DNA from: Romanomermis culicivorax
Taxonomy: Eukaryota; Nematoda; Enoplea; Mermithida; Mermithidae
Assembly: GCA_963922205.1 (NCBI GenBank)
Contig: CAWUHX010000223.1
Span: forward strand, 1 to 64,000
Reading direction: 5' to 3'
Length of the DNA stretch: 64,000 nt
The position numbers and the translations under genes were made by a program. How positions within the stretch are numbered: position 1 is the stretch's first letter; each line of letters begins with the position of its first letter. The notes under the pieces were generated by a model. That model ran no database searches and was not told the origin of the DNA. It saw nothing but the letters and a program-made list of their open reading frames with translations. Shown here one piece after another: positions 38,001 to 48,300 of the stretch.

Positions 38001-38860
38001 GTCGCAAATTTAAAAACTTTACACTTTTTATGGTTATTGTAAAGTGAAATTGTCTCTGAAAACGCCTGTAATTTCGACAACTTTAAATTTACTAAATATT
38101 CGGTGTAAAGTTGAATTTAAAAAACTCCCTTTTTTAAAAACGTCGATAATTTAACAAGTTTACACTTTTAATAATCAGTGTAAAGTGAAATTTACCAAAA
38201 ATTCTTCGTCCATTCGTCCATTTTTCTTCTTCGATTTTAAATATTTATCTAGGCAAAACGAAACGCAAGAATTTGTCGCTTTTTTGTGAATTTCGTCCAT
38301 ACAACGTAAATTATCCTTGTCTAACGGAAAAAAAGTTAGTTTACACCAATAATTTTGACGTCAGCACTTTACATTTTGGTCGACACGGCAGGTACGCGGC
38401 GAACAACCTTATATACTTCTCCACTATGATGTAAACCTTATCGTTCCGAATTTCCAAATTGTGTAAACAAAGATTAAAGTCGTTAGCTGCTCTGACGTAA
38501 AAAATCACTTTACACTAATCAATTATCCCACTTTACACCAAAGCATTACTTGCACGTTGTATCATAAACATCAACTGCGAACAGATTTTTCAATAGCATA
38601 GAATCGAAAGTTTTCCCATTCAAGGCCCCTCCCAAATATTGTAAACAATCGGCCGGTGTTTTCCTGTGTAAAGTGAATCAAATTTTGGTGTAAAGTAAGT
38701 GTAAACTTACTTACGGGCATTTTTCTCCTTTACAATCGTGCTCGAAACCTGGAAAAAAAGAGGCAATTTTACCAGAATAAAAATTTCAAACTTTACACTT
38801 CGGTTTACAGTGTAAAGTGTAAAATAATAGCTTAACAACGACGATAAACAGCACGAACAT
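29074..38860 (-). CDS. secreted cysteine-rich protein of unknown family, 8 exons
   Basis: Exons, minus strand: 38860-38809, 38750-38717, 38663-38556, 38491-38373, 38320-38196, 31491-31415, 29378-29255 and 29199-29074. Phases 1-0-2-1-0-2-0 agree at every junction, all ends are GT/AG, and the product is 254 residues. The N-terminus MFVLFIVVVKLLFYTLHC looks like a signal peptide or anchor. Sixteen cysteines follow in spaced groups (for example CFEHDCKGEKC, CVSFC, CEYRKCFERC and CC near the C-terminus), suggesting disulfide-rich extracellular domains. I do not recognise the family. The spacing loosely recalls nematode secreted cysteine-rich or chondroitin-proteoglycan-like proteins, but this is a guess. 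The third donor (GTGCAAG) and first exon are the weakest points. Exons 5 and 6 are separated by a 6.7-kb repeat-filled intron. Confidence 0.72.
29379..31414. repeat. T-rich low-complexity intron of the cysteine-rich gene
   Basis: About 2 kb of T runs with words such as TTTTTTTATTTTT and CATTTTTCAATTTTT. It is A-rich on the sense strand of the host gene, the opposite skew to the phosphatase introns. No exon seen. Confidence 0.8.
31500..38190. repeat. ~75-bp hairpin repeat array filling intron 5 of the cysteine-rich gene
   Basis: About 80-90 diverged units occur. Each holds an inverted repeat of the form AACTTTACACT, a ~9-12-base loop, then AGTGTAAAGTT, followed by a spacer containing TCTGAAATTT-like sequence. 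Between 36.9 and 37.7 kb a dimeric unit of ~145 bp is recently amplified, with five near-identical copies. The array covers almost the whole intron (31492-38195). Short frames in it are repeat translations and not genes. Confidence 0.93.
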
Positions 38861-39304
38861 GGCTGCGAAGATGGCAATTTATGGAAAAATGGTGTTCCAA
38901 AAGCCGGGAATTTTGTCGAAATTTACATAAATTCTATTTATTGACACAGTTGGAAAATTTTGTATAAAATCTTACTGTAGATTTTCGCTTAGAATATTGT
39001 ATAATTTATACGTGATTTTAATCCGAGTAAAAACGTAAGTGTTACATTCTAAAATAATTTTCAAAATTAATTGCTGTTTACTGTAGAAAATTCAATCAGC
39101 GCTCGGCTTTTTTTCGGCGCAAAATTTTTGCTTTTGGCGTGAAAATTTCAAAAATGCGAAAAAATTTAGGGTTTTTTTCGCTAAATGGCGAAAAATTTTG
39201 GGATTTCGAAGCCGGAAAAGTGAAAAATATTGTCCTATGAGCAAGAAATTCTCTCCGGAAACGCGAAATTGTGGAAAAAATTTAAATTTTTCTCTCCTTT
39301 TCAG
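38861..39304. promoter_or_regulatory. divergent intergenic region (possible shared promoter)
   Basis: The cysteine-rich gene starts leftwards at 38860 and the EXTL3-like gene starts rightwards at 39342, so this ~480-bp gap must hold the promoters of both unless upstream exons exist. GC-containing words near 39100 (TTTTTCGGCGCAAAATTT and TTTTGGCGTGAAAATTT) resemble E2F-type sites. No clear TATA box could be assigned. The region ends in CTCTCCTTTTCAG, an acceptor ahead of the EXTL3 start, so a spliced or trans-spliced leader is likely. Confidence 0.45.
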
Positions 39305-39311
39305 GGGAAAA

Positions 39312-39338
39312 ATGAAGCCGCGTCGATCAAATGTGTGA
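39312..39338 (+). other. short upstream open reading frame
   Basis: An ATG eight codons before a TGA (encoding MKPRRSNV) lies after the acceptor at 39303-39304 and ends three bases before the EXTL3 start codon at 39342. If the acceptor is used, this uORF is in the mature leader and could reduce translation or force reinitiation. Confidence 0.5.
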
Positions 39339-39341
39339 AAA

Positions 39342-42300
39342 ATGAACAGATTTCTACTTATTTTTTACACTTTTCTATTTTTTCTAATCGTTTTATTAAC
39401 TTTTAACAATTTAAAATATTCAAAAATCGAACATATTATTCCGTCGCCCGATCGAGAAAAATGCGAATACGAAAAATTTCGCTACGAAGATTTGTTACGT
39501 TTAAAATCGTCCGTTTTAAACGAATTAGACGATTTAGAAACGAAACGGACGGCTTTAAATTTACAAATCGAAATTTTTAAACGACAATTTAAAGAATTAA
39601 CTCGGCGTTTAAAATCGCAAACGGAAATTTTACGGGAAAAAACCAAAATGATCGAACGGGCGCGGGAAAATTTTCGTCAATTTTCCGAACGCGAAACGCC
39701 GGATATTTTTCTACCATTAAAAAAATCGAAAATTCATTTTCAATCGATCGATAATCAAAAATCGAGGACGGTGATTAGCAATTTTTGTTCGTTAAATCAT
39801 TGTTTCGATCATTCGAAATGTTCGATTTTAGAACCAAAAATGAAAATTAAATTTACTGGTGTAAAGTTCATAAATTATGGTGGTGTAAACTACGACGATT
39901 TTTGTTTACATTTAATCGATTCACGATTCTACGATCAAAAAATACATAATCTCAATCACGTGATTTTACATTTTAATCGATCGATATTCGAAACCCCGCC
40001 CACTTTTGCCATTTTGGCCACGCCTACTTTTAAAATCGATCGATATCGATCGAAATTCGATTTTATAGTCCCGCCTCCGATTATCGATTTTTCCCACGCG
40101 CCGGATATATCGCCCGCTAGGAGAAAATTCCTATTTAGTTTATTGCTAAATCGATCGATAATTGAAACTTTAGAAAAATCGATAATCGATTTTATCCAAA
40201 AACGATTAGCTAAAAAAGTAGGCGGAGCTTTAATAAATACCGATTGCTCATTGGACGATTGTTTTATTTTAAAAACGAAAAAATCGATATTCACGTTTAA
40301 CGTTATAATAATCGGCCAATCAAATTTCGTGAGCGATTTTGATACGTCGATTAAAATTTTGTATAGTTTAAAATTTGGCGCTTTGCCGGTTATTTTGAGC
40401 GCCCAAAATTTTATTTTCCCGTTCGACGACCTCATCGATTGGCGCCGATGCGCACTACATTGGCCGATAGCCAGAATTTTCGAATTGCATTTTAGGTATA
40501 TGGGTTATCGATTTTTTGGGCGAATTTATCGATTTTTCAAAAAATTTATGATTTTTTTCTGAAAATTATATCGCATTTGGAAAATTTTTGAACTTTTCCT
40601 AAAAATTATCGATATTTTTGGGAATTTATCAATTTTTTTTTTCTGGAAATTCCGTCAAATTTCTAAAACTTCTGAACTTTTCCCCAAAAATTAACAATTT
40701 TTTTGGAATTTATCGATTTTTTTCCCGATAAATTATCGATTTTTTTCCTAAAAATTCCGTCAAATTTTTAAAATTTTTGAACCTCTTCCCAAAAACTATC
40801 GCTTTCTTTGGGAATTTGTCGATTTTTTTCTGAAAATTCTGTTTCATTTTCAAAATTTTTTTACTTTCCCACAGAAATTATCGATTTTTTAAAGCATTTA
40901 TTGATATTTTTCCGAAAAATTCATTCATTTTGTGTGGAATCATGTCAGATTATTAGAATTCATAGTGTGTTTTCAAGAAATTATCCATTTTTTTGGAAAT
41001 TTATCGATTTTTTAAAGGAATTGATCAATTTTTTTCGAAAATATTGTCAGATTTGTGAGATTTTTCAATTTTTTCCCCAAAAATTATCGTTTTTTCTGGA
41101 ATTTATTGATTTTTTTTACCAAGAATTATCGACTTTTATTGAGAATTCTGTTGGATTTTTGAAAATTTTAAACTTTTTCCTAGAAATTATCGTTTTTTTT
41201 TTAATTTATTTATTTCTTCCAGAGAAATTATCTGTTTTTTTTCAGAAAATTCTGTCAGATTTTCAAAATTTTTCTACTTTTTCCCAAAAACTTTTTTTTT
41301 GGGAATTTACCGACTTTTTTCCTGATAATTCTATCAGATTTTAAGAAACTGAACTTATTTCCAAAAATTATGAATTTCTATGGAAATTTATCAATTTTTT
41401 CCCGAAAATTCTATCAGATTTTTAGAATTTTTGAACTTTTTCTCAAAAATTATTGATTTTTCTGGAATTTATCGATTTTTAAAAGAAATTATCGATTTCT
41501 CTCTGAAAATTCTGTCTGATGTTTTGGAATTCATGGATTTTTTTCCAAAAATTATTGATATTCTTTGTAATTTATTGATTTATTTTTGTAATTTTCGGAT
41601 TTTTTTTTCCAGAAAATTTATCAATTTTTTCTAAAAATTCTGTCCGATTTTTAAAATTTTTGAAATTATCCCCGAAAATTGTCGATTTCTTTGAGAATTT
41701 ATCGACTTTTTATCTGGAAATTCTTTCAGATTTTTAGAATTTTTGAATTTTTTCTCAAAAAATTATCAATTTTTTTGAGCGTTTCCCAATTTTTTTCAGA
41801 GAAATTATCGAGTTTTGTCGGAAATTCTGTTGGATTTTCGAAAATTTTAAACTTTTTCCAGAAATTATCGATTTTTTTTAGGAATTTATTGATTTCTTCC
41901 AGATAAAGTTATTGATTCTTTCTGTAAATTTTGTCAGATTTTTAAAATTTTTCAACTTTTTCCCAAAAATTATCGATTTCTTTGGCAATTTCCTGATTTT
42001 TTCCTTGAAAATTCTGTCAGATTTTAAGAAACGTTGAATTTATTTTCAAAAATTATCAATTTCTATGGAAATTTATCAATTTTTCCGGAAAATTCTGTCA
42101 GGTTTCTATAATTTTTGAACTTTTTCCCCAAAAATTATCAATTTTTTTGAAAATTTACCGATTTTTATCAGAAATTATCAATCTTTTCTAAAAAATCTGT
42201 CAGATTTTTGGAATTAACGCACTTTTTCCTAGAAATAATCGATTTTTTGGGGGTATTTTTCGATTTTTTTTCAGAAAATTTGCCGATTTTTTTCTCAAAA

Positions 42301-45300
42301 TTCTTTTAGATTTTGAAAATTTTAGAATTTTTTCCCAAACACTTCCGATTGATTTGGTAGTTTATCGGTTTTTTCCTAAAAACCTTGTCAGATTTTTGAA
42401 GTTTTTGAACGTTTTCCAGAAATTATCTATTTCTTTGAGAGGTTATCGAGTTTTTTTTTCAGAATATTTATTGATTTTTTTCTACAAATCCTGTCAGACT
42501 TTGAAAATTTTTCAATTCACCCCAAAAATTATAGATTTCTTGGGAATTTATCGATTTTTTTTCTGAAAATTCTTTCAGATGTTTAGAATTTTTGAACTTT
42601 TTTCCCAAAAATTATCAATTTTTTTGAGAATTTACCGATTTTTTGCAGATAAATTATCGATTTTTTCTCAAAATTCTGTCCAAATCGCAAAATTTTCATG
42701 TTTTTTTTCCCAGAAATTATCGACTTTTTGGAATTCATCGATTTTTTTGCAGATAAATCATCGATTTTTTCTAAAAATTCCGTCAGATTTTTAAGGTTTT
42801 TGAATTTTTTTTCTGAAAATTATCGACTTTTTGGGGAATTTATCAATTTTTTTGTAAAAAAATTCTGTCAGATTTTTAGAATTTTTGACCTTTTCCCCAA
42901 AATTATCGATTTTTTTGAGAATTTACCGAATTTTTTTCAGAGAAATTATCGATTTTTTTATAAAAATTCTGTCAGATTTTAAAATTTTTTGAATTCTTCC
43001 AGAAATGATCGATTTTTTTGGAATTCGTCGACTTTTTTCCACATCAATCATCGAGTTTTTCCTAAAAATTCCTTCCAATTTTTAAAATTTTTGAACCTTT
43101 TCCTAAAAATAATCGATTTTTTTGGGGAATTTATCGATTTTTCCCCAAAAACTTATCGATTTTTCTAGATGTTCGAAAAAATTTATAAAATTGTAGAATT
43201 TTTCCAGAAATTATTGATTTTTTTTATGAAAATTGTGACAGATTTCAAAATTTTCTCAATTTTTTTCCCAAAAAATGATCGAATTTTATTGAAATTTATC
43301 TATATTTCCTGAAAAATCTGTAAGATTTTCAAAATTTTTTGGATAGTTTGGCAGAAATTATCGCTTCTTAGAATGAATTTATTGAATTTATCTGAAAATT
43401 CTATCAAATTTTTAAAAAATTTTGAACTTTTTTCTAGAAAATTATCGACTTTTTCGGAATTTATCGATTAAAAAAAATTTTCGATTTTTTCTGTTAATTC
43501 TGTGAGTTTTTTGATATTCATCCACTGTTTTCAAGCAATTATCACTATTTTCTGGAGATTTATCAATTTTTTTCGATAAATTATCGATTTTTTCCGAAAA
43601 TACTGTCAGATTTTCAAAATTCATGCTCTGTTTTTGCCAAAATTATCGAGTCTTTGGCAATTTATGGATGTTTTCTTACCAATTTTTTGGAAATTCTATC
43701 AGAATTATAAAATTTTTGAACTTTTTTTAAAGAAATTATTGATTTCTTTGATAATTTATCGATTGTTTGACGATTTTTTTTCAACAAATTAATCGATTTT
43801 TTCTGAGAGTTCTGCAGATTTTGAGAATTATCGATTTTTTAAGGAATTTTTTCACAATTTTATATTTTTTTGAATATTTTCAATTTTTTTTTTCAGATTA
43901 AAATCGATCAGCGATTTCGATATTCTACAAATGAGGCGTAATTGTCGACTAATTTTCGATAATTACCTAGCTAACGAACAACTAATTATCCAAACTTTAA
44001 TTAGTAGCCTAATTTATCGATTAGGTTTAAATTTACCTACGACCAACGATCACCAAAGCGCTTATTTACTTAAATCGTGGGATCAATCATCGTCCTCCAC
44101 GGGCGTCGTTTTGGCTCCGGTCCCGACGTCTGAAACCAATAATTTATTCGATCAAGACGAATATTTAGGCCCGTTGGACGACGAAGAAGTAGTGGTCAGT
44201 AGTGGTCGAGCGTCGCCTAGCTTCAGACATAATTACACATTGACCACTCTCTACGCTTACGACCGTTGGAATTTACAATTTTGCCCGCACAAAATGCACG
44301 AATTTAACCCGTTTAGACCATTTTGGTTGTCCGAAGCTAAATTTAAAGGTGGTTGGGTTTACAGTTTACACCATACCTGTAAACCCCCCCCCCAACTTGG
44401 TCGACCATATACCCACAAGCTCGAAAAAATTGGGAAAAAGTGGTTTTTTTTGGGAAAATTTTCCAAATTTTTTCGACCCCCTCCAAAATTTGGGACCTTC
44501 ACCCCAAAATGTTGGATTAACCCCCCCCTAGCAACTGATGAGACCTCTTACAGGTATGGTTCACGTTGTGTGGATCAGTAGGTTTATCCTCTACTGGCCG
44601 GACAGGAGGTATTCGTTGCGCTGGCCGGTTTGCATAATTTATTCATAAACAATATGATGGTACATGAAGGCGAAATGAGACGAATGAATAGTTGGCCAAA
44701 GCATACATGCACCCAGGTGGGGGCAGGGGGTAAGGGGTTTTACCCCTTGCCCAAAAAAAATCGTGAAACATGTTGTATTTGTGAATGGGTCGGGGCTTTG
44801 TGTATCAGGCAGGATTGGGATCCCAGGGTTCGTCCTTAATGTACGTATTTCCCACGCCCATGCTTACCCGATTAACTTACTTAATAGTACTTAAACCCGA
44901 CACTAATAACCCTACCAATCAAGGAAAAGATACTTCACGCAATTAAAAAAAACACTTACTTACTAACGTGACAGGGCGAGAATAAAAACAATTCACTCCC
45001 ACGCACTGGGGAAAAGGCAAACAAAGGTGGGCGTGCAGGGAGGCAGGAGTACAACATATTACTAGTAGAAAACGTACGTAATAAAAACACAATAATGCAC
45101 CTCGAGAGAGAGCCAACACACGCGTACCAACGTGCGCTACAGTAAGACGACTGTTGATGGTCCGCGTTATTCACTCCACTTGGTACTTGCGGGCCTCATG
45201 CGCGGATTGACAAAATATGACAAAATCGGGGGAAACACACTACAACAAACACCCCCTGAACTTTTTCGAAGACAGCTTTTCTGATGATTTTTGTGCATAT

Positions 45301-48300
45301 TTTGTATGAAAAACAGGCTTGCAGAATTTTTTTTGTTACCCCCCCTACCCTCTGGGTAAAAAGTCCTAGGACCCTAGCCCCCTGGAGAATTCTTGCTGTG
45401 CATGTCTGACCCCCACCCTAAAATTTTGATTTACCCCCCCCCCCCAGAAACTGGTTGGTCCTTTCGTTATCCTTGCTGGTTTGCATAATTTATTCATAAA
45501 CAATAAGATGGTAAATGAAGACGAAAATGAAGGCGAAATGAGACGAATGAATAGTTGGCCAAAGCATACAGGCACATAGGAGGGGGGTAAATCCCCTTAC
45601 CCCCTGGCCCGAAAAAATCGTTCAACACCCCCTCAAATTTTTTGGAGACTGCATATTTTGTAGAAAAACAGGCGTGCAGAAATTTTTTTGCTCTCCTACC
45701 CCCCTACCTCCTGGATAAAAAGTTCAAGGACCCTCCCCCTTGGAAAATTCTTGGCCTGCACGTCTGGGCCAAAGGTCCAACTATATATACACAAAAAACG
45801 ATGCTCACATAAATTTACATAGCCCACGGTGGCAGACATGCATGGCAAGAATTTTCCAGGGGGGAGGGTCTATATACTTTTTTCCAGGGGGTAGGGTGGT
45901 GGGTAAAAAAGTTCTGCAAGCCTGTTTTTTTTACAAAATATGCCCAAAAAACATCAAAAAAGCTGTCTTGGAAAAAGTTAAGGAGGGGGGGGGTGTTGAA
46001 CAATTTTTTTCGGCCAGGGGGGTGGCCAGGGTCTCAGGTATGGCGTTTAACCCCCCACCCCCCTATGTGCATGTATGCGTGGTAATCAAAATGCGGGCGA
46101 AAAGAACATGCCCAAAAACCATATGCACGTGCAAACACATCAGTTTACACCATGGACGAAATTTTTGTTCCACTTTACATTTTTTTCTCTTCCAAGGTTC
46201 CAGTTTCGGGTTTAAACCAATCAACGACGGAATTGGCGGTTCTGGGCAATATTTCGCAGAAAATTTAGGCGGCAATGACCCCCTGGAATATTTTACGGGT
46301 AAAAAAAACTTATACAAATTTTGAAACTTTATGAGGCTGGGTTCAAAAAAATTTTTTTCTGGTGTAAATCTCGTTTTTTCACTTTTTACCACACACTTTA
46401 CACCACACGCATTTTTTCTACAGTAATCCTTTTGACCTACGAGCGAGAAAACGTGCTAATTTCGGCCTTGGCTCGTTTAAACCGCCTACCTTATTTACAC
46501 AAAATTATCGTCGTTTGGAACGGCCCGACGCCACCCCTCCTGAACCATACGTGGCCCAAATTGACGGCTCCTTATGTAGTACGTCATGCTTCTGGTTTAC
46601 ACAAACTTTACATATAGTTTTACTAACTTCACATCCAAGTTTACACTAGATTTCTGCCAAGTTTACACAAGCTTTACATTCGAGTTCACAAAGTTTTATA
46701 TTCCAATTTACAAAACTTTACATCTAAATTTACACCAGTTTTTTATTTAAATTGAGACAAGCTTTACATCAAACTTTATATCTTAATTTACATAAAATTT
46801 ACATTCAAGTTTACACAAATCTTATATCCAAGTTTATACAAACTTTGCCTTCAAGATTGCACAGACTTTACACCAAGTTTACACAAATTTTACATCGAGG
46901 TTTACACAAACTTGAGTTTACTGAGCTTTACAGCTAAGTTGACACAAGCTTTACATCCAAGATTACACATGCTTTACATCTACAAATCTTCGCATCTAAG
47001 TTTACAAAAGCTTTATATCAAAGTTTACACCAGCCTTTACATCCAAGTCGAGACAACCTTTACGTCAAATTTTATGTCTTATTTCACATAAACTTTACAT
47101 TCAAGTTTACCCATATTTTACATCTAAGTTTACTCAGCTTTACAGCTAAGTTAACACAAGCTTTATGTCCAAATTTATACAAGCTTTACATGTATGTTTA
47201 CAAAGCTTTACATGTATGTTTACAAAGCTTTACATTTAAGTTTACACCAGCTCTAAATACAAGGTTTCCATCAAACTTTACACAAACTTTATATATTTAT
47301 TTACATAAACTTTACATTCAAATTTACACAAACTTTACATTCGAGTTTACACAAACTTTACATTCAAGTTTGCGCAATTTTAAATCTCAGTTTACAACAG
47401 CTTTAAATTTGAGCCTACACAAACTTTACACCATGTTCACACTAATTCTATATCTTAGTTTACACAAAGGTGGTATCTTAGTTTATGCTAGCTAGCTTTA
47501 CATTCAAGTTTACACTAAATATCTAAATTTACACAAACGTTACATTGAAGTTTACCCGAGCTTTACTGCAAAGTTCACACAGCTCTACGTCTAAGTCTTC
47601 ACAAGCTTTACATCGAAGTTTAAACAAGCTTTACATCTAAATTTACACCAACTTTACATCGAATATTTACAGAAACTTTGCATCTAAGTTTACGCAAACT
47701 TTACATCTAAGTTTACTAAGCTTTACAGCTGATTTAACACTAGCTTTATATCTAAGTTTACACATGCTTACATATGAGTTTACAGAAACTTTACATCTTG
47801 CAGAAGCTTTACATCTAAATTTACACAAACTCTATATTCTAATTTACACAAACTTTACGTTCAAGTTTAGGCAAGCTTCACGTGTAAATTTAAACAAACT
47901 TTACATCTAAGTTTACACAGTCTTTACATCTACGTTTACACAAGCTTCATATCTAAGTCTACATAAGCTTTACACCAAAACTGTATATAGTGGATTTTCG
48001 TGAAAGTTTAGCTTTACATAAAAATTTGCACAGGAACTTTACATTTAACTTTACACTTTTGTATTTTCGTGCAGATCCTCAAAATGGAGAATAATAGTTT
48101 AAACAATAGATTTTTACACTTTCGCGAAATTGAAACCGAAGCCGTTTTGTCTATAGACGACGACGTCCACTTGCGTCAAGACGAAATTATATTCGGTTTT
48201 AGGTAAAGTGTAAACTGACTTTTTTTCCAATTTTTTAGTGTAAAGTGTCTTTTTTCCGTCGTTCGTACGTTATTTTCATGGAAGTTACGAGCGTTCAACG

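Larger units (their letters stand above)
44629..45480 (+). repeat. duplicated segment in EXTL3 intron 2, copy 1 (interrupted by a MITE and a solo LTR)
   Basis: The stretch from TTTGCATAATTTATTCATAA through GAATAGTTGGCCAAAG (44629-44701) recurs at 45478-45564, each time followed by a MITE copy. The preceding bases (ACCCCCCCC then CAACTGATG or AAACTGGTTGG) are also shared. Copy 1 later received the LTR at 44771-45247. Confidence 0.75.

Noticed and set aside
31500-38190. CRISPR-like array of regular repeats
   Set aside because: Repeats are diverged, both halves are palindromic, spacers are repeats too, and the array is in a eukaryotic intron.
43931-44581. Unspliced extension of EXTL3 exon 2 past 44348
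   Set aside because: Homology stops at the GGT junction; the extension includes C-rich intron sequence, and splicing to 46197 restores the family sequence.
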